A DNA stretch of 53,667 bases from an uncultured Bacteroidota bacterium (GCA_913055825.1 CAJXKB010000010.1:1-53667), one strand, 5' to 3'. Numbered from the stretch's first letter, positions 28,275 to 35,412 are shown. Numbers and translations are program-made. Notes: generated by a model from the letters alone, not told the origin.

Positions 28275-29464
28275 TTTGATTGATTTACGTTTTGATAAAT
28301 TTTTATTGCATTTGAAATAATTTTGGTAAAGCCTTTAATATCTTCTCCTGTCCAGGCCTTGTTCACTTCACCGTAATCTCCAAAACCCGATTTCATCAAA
28401 TCATGATTAGAGGTAATTCCCTGCACTTCGAATCTGTATGGATGCAACACTACCGATACATTTCCTGATACATTTTGCTGCGAATCCTGTAAAAAGGTTT
28501 CGATATTTCGCATCACCGGTTCAAAATATTGCGATTCATGGATAAACATGCCGTACCAGTTGGCCAGTTGTTCTTTCCAGTATAGTTGCCATTTACTCAG
28601 GGTATGTTTTTCAAGCACATGGTGCGCCTTGATGATTATACTCGCTGCAGCCGCTTCAAAGCCAATCCGTCCTTTTATTCCGATGATAGTGTCACCTGTA
28701 TGCATGTCGCGGCCAATGGCGTATTGGCCAGCCAGTTGTTCAATTTCCTGAATAGCTTTTACCGGTGTTATTTTTTTACCGTTTAAACTGCTGATTTCTC
28801 CTTTTTCAAATTCAATTTGGATTGTCTGTGAGTTGGATTTCTTCAGTTGACTGGGATAAGCTTCTTCTGGTAAAGGTAAATTTGAGGTCAGTGTTTCTTC
28901 GCCGCCGATACTGGTACCCCAGAGCCCTTTATTCAAAGAATATTTAGCTTTTTCCCAATCGATTTTCAGACCTTTTTCGGCCAGATACTTTATTTCATCC
29001 TCACGGGTAAGAATTTGATCTCTCACCGGGGTTAAGATTTCCAGTTCGGGGGCAAGCAATTGAAAAATCATATCAAAACGTATTTGATCGTTACCGGCAC
29101 CGGTGCTACCATGCGCGATGTATTTGGCACCGATATACCGTGCGTATTTGGCCAATGCAATAGCCTGATAAATTCGTTCGGCACTTACCGATAAAGGATA
29201 GGTGTTGTTTTTCAGCACATTACCAAATATCAGGTATTTAACAATATGATCATAAAAGGCCTGCGTCCCTTCAAGGGTCTTGTGATTTGCAGCCCCTAGT
29301 GAATAAGCTCTTTTGGCAATGGCTTCCAGTTCTTTCCCGGAAAAGCCACCAGTATTGACAATGGCGGTATGTACTTCCAGGTTTTTTTCGTGCATTAAAT
29401 ACTTTACGCAATAGGATGTATCTAATCCGCCACTAAAGGCCAACAATACTTTTTCTTTGTTCAT
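28271..29464 (-). CDS. argG: Argininosuccinate synthase
   Basis: ArgG joins citrulline and aspartate with ATP. The 397-residue product begins with the PP-loop LLAFSGGLDTSYCVKYL, then HGSTGAGNDQIRFD, WGTSIGGEETLTS and GRIGFEAAAASI. It overlaps the upstream GNAT gene by 4 bp and argC by 4 bp. With argH at the far end of the same operon, both steps from citrulline to arginine are encoded here. Confidence 0.94.
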   Translation of the reverse strand: MNKEKVLLAFSGGLDTSYCVKYLMHEKNLEVHTAIVNTGGFSGKELEAIAKRAYSLGAANHKTLEGTQAFYDHIVKYLIFGNVLKNNTYPLSVSAERIYQAIALAKYARYIGAKYIAHGSTGAGNDQIRFDMIFQLLAPELEILTPVRDQILTREDEIKYLAEKGLKIDWEKAKYSLNKGLWGTSIGGEETLTSNLPLPEEAYPSQLKKSNSQTIQIEFEKGEISSLNGKKITPVKAIQEIEQLAGQYAIGRDMHTGDTIIGIKGRIGFEAAAASIIIKAHHVLEKHTLSKWQLYWKEQLANWYGMFIHESQYFEPVMRNIETFLQDSQQNVSGNVSVVLHPYRFEVQGITSNHDLMKSGFGDYGEVNKAWTGEDIKGFTKIISNAIKIYQNVNQSK

Positions 29465-30129
29465 TTGTGTAATATTTTATTGAGTTTTGGATATAATTGA
29501 GTCATTTCAGGAAAATTGATCTTGCGTTTGTGCAAAAAGGTTTTAAAATGTTCCCACGATTGTGATGATCTCTTTTTCCCGTTAATTACTGTATGATTAT
29601 TTTTGGGATTGTAAACCATGGCCGTACAGAGGCACATTTTTCTCCCGGTCCGTTGCAGGATATCATAATTGGTACATGTTTCGCAACCTTTCCAAAATTT
29701 CTCGTCGGTGGTCAGCTCCGAAAAGGTAACCGGTTGATAACCCAGTCCCGAATTGATCTTCATCACCGCCAGACTTGTGGTAATGCCGAATATACGCGAT
29801 TCGGGAAATTTGCTTTGCGACAGCTCAAAAATCTTTGTTTTAATTATTTTTGCCAGCCCTGTTTTACGGTAATCGGGGTGAACAATAAGGCCTGAATTGG
29901 CTACAAATTTTGCCCCTTCCCAACTCTCGATGTAGCAGAAACCCACTACCCGTGAGCCATCTAAGGCAATTACTGCTTTGCCCTCATTTATTTTTTCACG
30001 GATGTATTCAGGTTCACGTTTAGAAATACCTGTTCCCCTTGCTTTTGCAGCTTCTAAAATCATATTACAAATTTCAGCTGCATATTGCTGGTGGGTATTG
30101 TCAACCACCTTAATCACAATTTGCTTCAT
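29461..30129 (-). CDS. GNAT acyltransferase heading the arginine operon (candidate N-acylglutamate synthase)
   Basis: The 222-residue product has a GNAT fold: VVGFCYIESW (strand beta4), the acetyl-CoA loop in VHPDYRKTGLAKIIKTKIF, and ITTSLAVMKINSGLGYQ. As the first gene of the arginine operon, 4 bp overlapping argG, it is the likely enzyme making N-acetyl- or N-succinylglutamate; classical ArgA or ArgJ is not in the window. An unusual feature is a cysteine cluster, C-x2-C then C-x-C within about 20 residues (GCETCTNYDILQRTGRKMCLC), which could bind a metal or act as a redox or regulatory site. The C-terminal 45 residues are basic and lack clear homology. Confidence 0.75.
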   Translation of the reverse strand: MKQIVIKVVDNTHQQYAAEICNMILEAAKARGTGISKREPEYIREKINEGKAVIALDGSRVVGFCYIESWEGAKFVANSGLIVHPDYRKTGLAKIIKTKIFELSQSKFPESRIFGITTSLAVMKINSGLGYQPVTFSELTTDEKFWKGCETCTNYDILQRTGRKMCLCTAMVYNPKNNHTVINGKKRSSQSWEHFKTFLHKRKINFPEMTQLYPKLNKILHK

Positions 30130-30203
30130 GTGACGATTCTATTAAATCAGAAATAAAATGAATGGATATAAAAATTGAGAAATGGCAGGGTACGGAACCC
30201 CGC

Positions 30204-30229
30204 AAAAAATATTAAACCCCGAAGGGGGG
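30204..30229 (-). terminator. Putative attenuator hairpin at the end of the arginine-operon leader ORF
   Basis: On the minus strand a run of six C (30229-30224), UUC, and GGGG (30220-30217) form a short GC stem, followed by UUUAAUAUUUUUU. AUUA before and UAAU after can extend it with a CC bulge. It overlaps the last codons and the stop of the leader ORF and precedes the GNAT start by about 75 nt. A second hairpin, GCGGGG / CCCUGC, lies at 30203-30185. The U tract is interrupted, so strength is uncertain. Confidence 0.5.
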
Positions 30230-30322
30230 CCTAATCCTGCTTACGTGAACAAAATGCAAACGCATACCGGCCACAACGGGATGTTGTGCACAAGAATAGT
30301 GGTATGTGTTTTTTTGTTTCAT
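30212..30322 (-). CDS. Putative 36-residue leader peptide of the arginine operon
   Basis: An ATG at 30322-30320 opens 36 codons ending in TAA at 30214-30212. The peptide runs MKQKNTYHYSCAQHPVV, then AGMRLHFVHVSRIRPPFGV. It has three arginine codons: CGT at 30262-30260, and AGG at 30238-30236 and 30232-30230. The last AGG abuts the six-C arm of a hairpin that contains the stop codon. A -7 box 36 bp upstream would give a leader of about 30 nt. No Shine-Dalgarno is visible, as is normal for the phylum; the region before the ATG is A-rich. The layout fits ribosome-mediated attenuation by arginine supply. It also has four histidines, so specificity is inferred from the position of AGG and the operon content, not shown. 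Confidence 0.5.
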   Translation of the reverse strand: MKQKNTYHYSCAQHPVVAGMRLHFVHVSRIRPPFGV

Positions 30323-30357
30323 TTTGATGGGGTAAAAGTAAATGTTTTTTTTAAATA

Positions 30358-30365
30358 CAAAAGTA
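30358..30365 (-). promoter_or_regulatory. -7 promoter box of the arginine operon
   Basis: On the minus strand this reads TACTTTTG, an exact TAnnTTTG match. Transcription would begin near 30350, about 28 nt before the leader-peptide ATG. A weaker alternative, TTTG then TACTTTTA at 30340-30333, would leave almost no leader before that ATG. Confidence 0.5.
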
Positions 30366-30462
30366 TTCCGGAAATATTTTTTATTTTATTTTTATAAATC
30401 CGTTTAATATGCAGTAAATAACGCAATTAAGTTGGCTTGTCGAATTAGTTTCCTTTTGGGTT

Positions 30463-30480
30463 TGTGATCCGGGCGGGATT
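30463..30480. repeat. 18-bp duplicate of the tRNA-Arg 3' end (possible attachment-site scar)
   Basis: The 18 bases TGTGATCCGGGCGGGATT are identical to 30633-30650, which is the tRNA's discriminator base, 3' acceptor strand and 3' part of the T arm. Flanking bases differ on both sides. The rest of a tRNA is absent here. Such a copy is what integrase recombination at a tRNA 3' end leaves behind. Confidence 0.6.
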
Positions 30481-30517
30481 ATTGCATGATTCCTGCGCCT
30501 CCATTTTGAAATAGAGT

Positions 30518-30549
30518 AAGGCTGCGGAATTCATTCCGCAGCCTTTTTT
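30518..30549 (+). terminator. Plus-strand terminator-like hairpin with no plus-strand gene upstream
   Basis: AAGGCTGCGGAA (30518-30529), a TTCA loop, and TTCCGCAGCCTT (30534-30545) form a perfect 12-bp stem with T residues following. No plus-strand gene is seen upstream, so it is either an orphan left by rearrangement or the end of a small RNA. Confidence 0.6.
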
Positions 30550-30598
30550 ATGTTCGGGAACACCTCAAAAAAATTTGGTTTTTCCCGAACATAAAAAA
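30544..30598. terminator. Large bidirectional inverted repeat between arginine operon and tRNA-Arg
   Basis: A perfect 17-bp inverted repeat (30544-30560 / 30582-30598, core ATGTTCGGGAA) has T and A runs at its outer ends, which suits termination on both strands. Confidence 0.6.
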
Positions 30599-30622
30599 GG
30601 CTCACCCACCGGGCAAGCCTTT
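30596..30622 (-). terminator. Terminator of tRNA-Arg
   Basis: On the minus strand AAAGGCT (30622-30616) pairs with AGCCTTT (30602-30596), followed by a U run. It lies 13 nt after the tRNA 3' end. Confidence 0.55.
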
Positions 30623-30634
30623 CACTCTTATCTG

Positions 30635-30708
30635 TGATCCGGGCGGGATTCGAACCCGCGGCCCGCAGCTTAGAAGGCTGCTGCTCTATCCAACTGAGCT
30701 ACCGGACC
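30635..30708 (-). tRNA. tRNA-Arg (anticodon UCU)
   Basis: A 74-nt cloverleaf without encoded CCA. The acceptor GGTCCGG pairs with CCGGATC (one G-U). The D arm is GCTC/GAGC, the anticodon stem GCAGC/GCTGC encloses CTTCTAA (anticodon TCT), the variable loop is five bases, the T arm GCGGG-TTCGAAT-CCCGC, and the discriminator is A. It reads AGA and AGG. A -7 box lies 35 bp upstream and a terminator follows. pyrF upstream is on the same strand. Confidence 0.95.
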
Positions 30709-30742
30709 CGAAAAAAAATAATCTTTTTCCTTTTTAGGGCTG

Positions 30743-30750
30743 CAAAATTA
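30743..30750 (-). promoter_or_regulatory. -7 promoter box of tRNA-Arg
   Basis: On the minus strand this reads TAATTTTG, an exact TAnnTTTG match, 35 bp upstream of the tRNA 5' end. TTTG motifs occur upstream but at 11 and 15 nt, shorter than usual spacing. Confidence 0.5.
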
Positions 30751-30810
30751 AAAAAATTGAACAAACAAAAACCTGAGCTAAAAAGTTTTTTAAAAAAGGA
30801 AAAACGAGAA

Positions 30811-31653
30811 CTATTGAACAGTGGCTATCAGTCCGTGTGCTGTCAGCAGTTCCGCCATTTCCTTTTGCAGTGCGGCTGCCGCCTCAGCTGCTTTCTTAGC
30901 AAAATTTTTCCCGGAAGATGCATAAATAATTCCACGTGAAGAATTAACCAGTAAGCCACAATGAGAATTCATCCCGTAGCGAGCAACTTCTTCCAGGCTG
31001 CCTCCCTGTGCCCCCACCCCAGGGACCAGCAGAAAATGCTCAGGAACAATTTTACGCACTTGGGCCAGTCCCTCTGCCCGCGTGGCGCCCACTACATACA
31101 TTAGTTGATTACAGGTTCCCCATTCACGGGAAATCTGTAACACTTTTTCATACAGCAGTTGTCCGTTTTTGCCTTCAAAATACTGAAAATCAGAGGCTGA
31201 TGAATTTGAAGTCAGTGCGAGCAAAATCACCCAACGGTTTTTGTATTTCAGAAAAGGGCTTACCGTATCCTTACCCATGTAAGGTGAAAGCGTTACGGCA
31301 TCTACATTTAAACCTTCAAAAAACGTTTCGGCATACAGCCTGGAGGTATTCCCGATATCTCCCCTTTTGGCATCTGCAATGATCAAAACCGATGGTTCCT
31401 TTTGTCGGATATAGTTAATAGTTTTTTGCAGACTTCGCCAGCCGGCTTCGCCACCGGCCTCGTAAAATGCCATGTTTGGTTTATAAGCTACCGAAAAAGG
31501 CAGGGTTGCATCCACTATTTGCCGGTTAAACTCAAACACGGGGTCATCTGCATCAAGAATGTGAGCGGGAATCCGTTTGACATCCGTATCCAGGCCTACG
31601 CACAGAAAAGATTGTTTTTGCTGAATTTGCCGGAAAAGTTCGTTGTAAGTCAT
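30811..31653 (-). CDS. pyrF: Orotidine 5'-phosphate decarboxylase (long, type 2)
   Basis: PyrF decarboxylates OMP to UMP, the last step of de novo pyrimidine synthesis. The 280-residue product belongs to the longer type-2 family: FLCVGLDTDVKRIP at the N-terminus, the catalytic D-x-K-x2-D in IIADAKRGDIGNT, VTLSPYMGKDTV, LALTSN and LLVPGVGAQGG. An in-frame ATG at 31662 adds three residues; the ATG at 31653 (MTYNELF) matches family starts. It lies downstream of prfA on the same strand, separated by a tandem octanucleotide array. Confidence 0.93.
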   Translation of the reverse strand: MTYNELFRQIQQKQSFLCVGLDTDVKRIPAHILDADDPVFEFNRQIVDATLPFSVAYKPNMAFYEAGGEAGWRSLQKTINYIRQKEPSVLIIADAKRGDIGNTSRLYAETFFEGLNVDAVTLSPYMGKDTVSPFLKYKNRWVILLALTSNSSASDFQYFEGKNGQLLYEKVLQISREWGTCNQLMYVVGATRAEGLAQVRKIVPEHFLLVPGVGAQGGSLEEVARYGMNSHCGLLVNSSRGIIYASSGKNFAKKAAEAAAALQKEMAELLTAHGLIATVQ

Positions 31654-31705
31654 TTTAAGCATTCAATAATTCAGTCCGTTTTCACCCCCCACAACCTCAG
31701 CATCC

Positions 31706-31777
31706 CACATTACCACATTATCACATTACCACATTATCACATTACCACATTACCACATTACCACATTATCACATTAT
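31706..31777. repeat. Tandem octanucleotide array (CACATTAY)9
   Basis: Nine uninterrupted 8-bp units, each CACATTAC or CACATTAT, fill 72 bp between pyrF and prfA. The last unit shares one base with the prfA stop codon. The C/T choice at position 8 alternates irregularly. Units are adjacent with no spacers, so this is a simple tandem repeat and not a CRISPR. Confidence 0.9.
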
Positions 31778-32853
31778 TATTCAAATTCTTCTTTCAGCCG
31801 TTCGGCATTCTCAGCCAGTTGTAGTTTGTCAATCAATTCCTGGATATCACCATCAATTATGGATTGTAAGTTATATAATGTCAGGTTTATACGATGATCG
31901 GTAACGCGGCCCTGCGGCCAGTTGTAGGTCCTGATTTTTGCCGAGCGGTCACCCGTAGAAACCATCGTTTTTCGTTTGGACGACATCTCTTTAAGATATT
32001 TATTGTATTCCTGTTCGTACAAACGGGTACGTAAAACCTTCATGGCTTTGGCGAGATTTTTTATCTGCGATTTTTCATCCTGGCAGGTAACCACAATTCC
32101 CGAAGGTATATGTGTCAGGCGAATAGCCGAATAGGTTGTATTTACCGATTGTCCGCCGGGGCCACTGGAGCAGTAGGTATCTTTTCTGATATCTTTGTCA
32201 TGTAATTCCACGTCGAATTCGTCGGCTTCGGGAAGTACAACCACCGAAGCGGCAGAAGTATGAATACGTCCCTGGGTTTCTGTTTTAGGCACACGTTGAA
32301 CCCTGTGCACGCCCGATTCAAACTTCAATGTTCCGTAAGCTCCGTCGCCAATCACGTTAAAAACGATCTCCTTAAAACCGCCCGCAGTTCCTTCATTCAA
32401 TTCGACCACTTCAACTTTCCAATGTTTGGTTTCGCAATATTTTTGATACATCCTGAAAAGATCCCCTGCAAATATGGAAGCTTCGTCACCGCCCGTACCG
32501 GCCCTTATTTCCATAACCGCATTTTTTGAATCTTGCGGATCTTTTGGAATCAACAGCATACGAATGTTTTCTTCCATGTTTTCACGTTGAGGTAAAAGCT
32601 CATCCAGTTCTTCTTTGGCCATTTCCCTGAATTCGGGGTCTTTCTCCGTATTTAATATCTCGCGGGCATTGTCGATATTGCTAAGTAAATTTTTATAAGC
32701 CTTATAAGCCTTAACGATGGGTTCAAGCTCTTTATAGTCCTTATTCAACTTCACAAAATGCTTCATATCAGTCATCACCGAGGGGTCATTCATTTGTTCT
32801 GCAATTTCTTCCCATCGATTTTTAATAACCTCTAACTTATCTAAGATTTCCAC
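31777..32853 (-). CDS. prfA: Peptide chain release factor 1
   Basis: RF1 ends translation at UAA and UAG. The 358-residue product has the GGQ hydrolysis motif in [12 protein letters not shown], the stop-codon-reading tripeptide region [15 protein letters not shown] (PKT where E. coli has PAT), and RAGTGGDEA. The frame is open to an ATG at 32910, but a -7 box TATCTTTG (32885-32878) lies inside that extension and would start transcription after it. The GTG at 32853 ([13 protein letters not shown]) gives the usual length and is chosen. A prmC neighbour is not present. Confidence 0.9.
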   Translation of the reverse strand: MEILDKLEVIKNRWEEIAEQMNDPSVMTDMKHFVKLNKDYKELEPIVKAYKAYKNLLSNIDNAREILNTEKDPEFREMAKEELDELLPQRENMEENIRMLLIPKDPQDSKNAVMEIRAGTGGDEASIFAGDLFRMYQKYCETKHWKVEVVELNEGTAGGFKEIVFNVIGDGAYGTLKFESGVHRVQRVPKTETQGRIHTSAASVVVLPEADEFDVELHDKDIRKDTYCSSGPGGQSVNTTYSAIRLTHIPSGIVVTCQDEKSQIKNLAKAMKVLRTRLYEQEYNKYLKEMSSKRKTMVSTGDRSAKIRTYNWPQGRVTDHRINLTLYNLQSIIDGDIQELIDKLQLAENAERLKEEFE

Positions 32854-32877
32854 TTCTGCTATGTATTTTTTGGTTTG

Positions 32878-32885
32878 CAAAGATA
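32878..32885 (-). promoter_or_regulatory. -7 promoter box of prfA
   Basis: On the minus strand this reads TATCTTTG, an exact TAnnTTTG match. Transcription would start near 32870, about 18 nt ahead of the GTG start at 32853, and this decides the start codon. Confidence 0.55.
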
Positions 32886-32980
32886 GTAAATTGCAAACAA
32901 TCCTTAACATAGGGTTGTAGCAGGGCTAAATAATATTTAGCCAAATTTTGCACCAAAGCTCGAATCTTTTAATTAATTGT

Positions 32981-32988
32981 TATTTTTG
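32981..32988 (+). promoter_or_regulatory. -7 promoter box of the DUF349 protein gene
   Basis: TATTTTTG matches TAnnTTTG exactly, 63 bp before the ATG at 33051. It is divergent from the prfA box about 95 bp away. Confidence 0.5.
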
Positions 32989-33050
32989 CATCCAATGAAT
33001 AGCTCCTTACCGGCTTCAAATGAATTGCCGGATGCTTAAAAATGTGTAAA

Positions 33051-35234
33051 ATGGAAACAAAAGACGAGATGAATCAAAATCCTGAACCTGAAAACAACAA
33101 GCCGGTTCGGGAGGAGAAGCCTGAAACTGTGAAACAACCGGTTGATGAAGTTAAAACCCCTGCAAAAAGAAAAATTGTTAAGGCAGGCATTACAAAAAAA
33201 GAAAAAAAACGTATTGTTGAACTTGTAAAAAGCCCGGTCGCGGCCAGTCAGCAAAAAAAAGTCAGTCCGGCCAAACCACGGAAGAAAAAACTGATTAATA
33301 AGAAGCTTAAAGAAAAAATTCTTGTTTTAACTCGTGATACCAGGGGGCAGGAATTAGAAGCTAAATCTGCTAAAAAACAGCCAAGTGACAAATCTTCGCC
33401 CAAAAAACCTGACCATCTGATCAGTGATACCGAACGGCAATTAATCCTTCGTTTGTTACGTGATATTTCCAAACGTGAGCAAGTATCAACACCGGAAGTT
33501 CGGCGTGAAGATGACATTGACTACGAACATCTAAATAAACAGGAACTGGTTGAATTGCTCGAAAAACTTGTCGAAGACAAAAACATTAACAAGATAAAAA
33601 ACGGGGTGGCACGTATTAAAGTTGCTTTTTACCACCGCAACAAGGAAGATATTGATAATAAAACACGGGAATTTGTTGCCAAAGGTGGTAATGAAGATGA
33701 ATATGAACATATTCCGGATCCTTTAGAGCAACGTTTTCATCAGGCATTTTCCGTTTACAAGCACAACAAAGCCAAATATTCAGAACTTCTCGAAAAAGAA
33801 AAACAGGTCAATTTAAAGAAAAAATTAGATATTCTTGATGAACTCAAAGTTCTTATTAATTCTGAAGAAACACTGAAGAAAACCTACGATGAATTTAAGG
33901 TTTTACAGGAGAAATGGAAAGAAGTGGGACAGGTACCTGCAAGTGAATTAAACAATCTCTGGCAAAGTTATCATTTCCTGGTTGAGCGATTCTTTGATAA
34001 GGTGCGTATTAATAAGGAATTGCGTGATCTTGATTTGAAAAAGAATCTGGAACAAAAAATTGAGTTGTGCGAAAAGGCAGAAAAGTTATTGTTGGATGAT
34101 TCTATTTTACGCTCTTTTAAATTGTTACAAAAATACCATGATGACTGGCGTGAAATTGGCCCGGTACCCCGCGAACAAAAGGATGAAGTTTGGGAGCGTT
34201 TTAAAGCAGCCACCGATAAAATTAATCACCGACGCCGCGAACATTATAAAGAATTACACGAGGAGCAACACGCTAATTTGAAGGCCAAAAAGGCACTTTG
34301 CGATCAGATAGAAGCCTATTTAGTTGAAAATGAATTCAATTCGGTAAAATCATGGCAAAAAGCCACCGACAAAGTTAACGAGTTGATGAAATTGTGGAAA
34401 TCAGTAGGACGTGCACCCAAAGCTGATAATGATGAAATCTGGAAACGGTTTAAATCGTCGCTTGACCAGTTTTATACGGCTAAACGGAACTTTTTCTCTG
34501 CCATCAAAGAACAACAACTCGAAAATTATAACCGTAAATTGGATTTGTGTATCCGTGCTGAGGCCATCAAAACCAGCGACGACTGGAAATCAGTTACCAG
34601 AGATTTGATTAATCTGCAAAAAGAGTGGAAAAAAATCGGGCCGGTTCCCCGGAAATATTCGGATAAAATATGGAAACGATTTCGTGCAGCATGCGACGAA
34701 TTTTTTAATCGTAAATCGGATTTTTATAAAAAAACACATCACAAAGAAGATGAAAACCTGAAAATGAAACAACAGATTATTCAGGAAATTCAAAACTTTG
34801 ATGTAAAAAAGGATAAGAAAGAAAATCTGGAGGCATTAAAAAACTTTCAAAAGCGATGGATGGAAATCGGCCATGTGCCTTTTCATGAAAAAGACAAAGT
34901 TTACAAGCAATATCGTGATGCTTTTGACGAGCTTATGGGTAAACTGGGGATAAGCCAAACCGATTTGAGTGCCAAAGGCTACCAAAATAAGCTGGAAGTA
35001 TATAAAAATGCACCCGATTGGGAAATGCGCCTGTCGAAAGAACGATCACTTTTGGTGAGCAAGATGAATAAGTTGAAAGATGATATTATCCTTTGGGAAA
35101 ATAACATCGGCTTTTTCTCCAATTCCAAACAATCGTCGGTTTTGAAGGCCGAGTTTGAAAAGAAAATCGAACGGGCAAAGAAAGATTTTGAATTATTAAA
35201 ACAAAAGATAAGGATGATTGATAAGGAAATGTAA
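33051..35234 (+). CDS. DUF349 domain protein with five repeats
   Basis: In the 727-residue cytosolic protein residues 1-150 are lysine/proline-rich and probably disordered (KPETVKQPVDEVKTPAKRK). Residues about 150-230 are a helical lead-in. Then come five DUF349 repeats, each with a W-x-x-G-x-x-P core: LQEKWKEVGQVP, YHDDWREIGPVPRE, MKLWKSVGRAP, LQKEWKKIGPVPRK and FQKRWMEIGHVPF. A coiled-coil tail closes the protein. DUF349 proteins are common in Bacteroidota and Actinobacteria, with no firmly assigned function. The in-frame ATG at 33042 is an alternative start three codons upstream. Two hairpins follow the gene. Confidence 0.85.
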   Translation: METKDEMNQNPEPENNKPVREEKPETVKQPVDEVKTPAKRKIVKAGITKKEKKRIVELVKSPVAASQQKKVSPAKPRKKKLINKKLKEKILVLTRDTRGQELEAKSAKKQPSDKSSPKKPDHLISDTERQLILRLLRDISKREQVSTPEVRREDDIDYEHLNKQELVELLEKLVEDKNINKIKNGVARIKVAFYHRNKEDIDNKTREFVAKGGNEDEYEHIPDPLEQRFHQAFSVYKHNKAKYSELLEKEKQVNLKKKLDILDELKVLINSEETLKKTYDEFKVLQEKWKEVGQVPASELNNLWQSYHFLVERFFDKVRINKELRDLDLKKNLEQKIELCEKAEKLLLDDSILRSFKLLQKYHDDWREIGPVPREQKDEVWERFKAATDKINHRRREHYKELHEEQHANLKAKKALCDQIEAYLVENEFNSVKSWQKATDKVNELMKLWKSVGRAPKADNDEIWKRFKSSLDQFYTAKRNFFSAIKEQQLENYNRKLDLCIRAEAIKTSDDWKSVTRDLINLQKEWKKIGPVPRKYSDKIWKRFRAACDEFFNRKSDFYKKTHHKEDENLKMKQQIIQEIQNFDVKKDKKENLEALKNFQKRWMEIGHVPFHEKDKVYKQYRDAFDELMGKLGISQTDLSAKGYQNKLEVYKNAPDWEMRLSKERSLLVSKMNKLKDDIILWENNIGFFSNSKQSSVLKAEFEKKIERAKKDFELLKQKIRMIDKEM

Positions 35235-35254
35235 ATCAATCTTAAATTTTCAAT

Positions 35255-35284
35255 AAAAAAAGAGGCCATGCGACCTCTTTTTTA
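35255..35284 (+). terminator. Intrinsic terminator after the DUF349 gene
   Basis: AGAGG (35261-35265) and CCTCT (35274-35278) pair, extended by A residues before and T residues after, with a run of T at the end. Confidence 0.6.
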
Positions 35285-35298
35285 TTCTGTATTTGTTT

Positions 35299-35326
35299 CG
35301 TCCGCGTTTACAAAGCGGACGTTTTT
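35299..35326 (+). terminator. Second terminator-like hairpin upstream of parE
   Basis: CGTCCGC (35299-35305) and GCGGACG (35315-35321) form a perfect 7-bp stem with a 9-nt loop, followed by five T residues. It may back up the preceding terminator. Confidence 0.55.
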
Positions 35327-35381
35327 ATTCTTGCATTACAGGTTCTCAACAACCGTCGTTTAACAACTATTTAAAGCCGGC

Positions 35382-35412
35382 GTTGTTTCTTTGGAACAAA
35401 CTTATATTTTTG
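35382..35412 (+). promoter_or_regulatory. Putative parE promoter
   Basis: GTTG (35382-35385), a 19-nt spacer, and TATTTTTG (35405-35412) match the -33/-7 pattern. The ATG is 17 bp downstream. Confidence 0.55.

Noticed and set aside
30182-30397. 71-residue plus-strand frame antisense to the arginine leader
   Set aside because: No motif or start signal; it is the mirror of the leader ORF and hairpin region.
30463-30536. A second tRNA gene beside tRNA-Arg
   Set aside because: Only the last 18 bases of the tRNA are present; no anticodon or D arm can be formed.
31706-31777. Regularly spaced repeats that could suggest a CRISPR array
   Set aside because: The units are eight bases and directly adjacent, with no unique spacers and no cas genes; it is a simple tandem repeat.
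31402-31824. 140-residue plus-strand frame across pyrF and the tandem array
   Set aside because: Its C-terminal part is a translation of the octanucleotide repeat (HYHI repeats) and the rest is antisense to pyrF.
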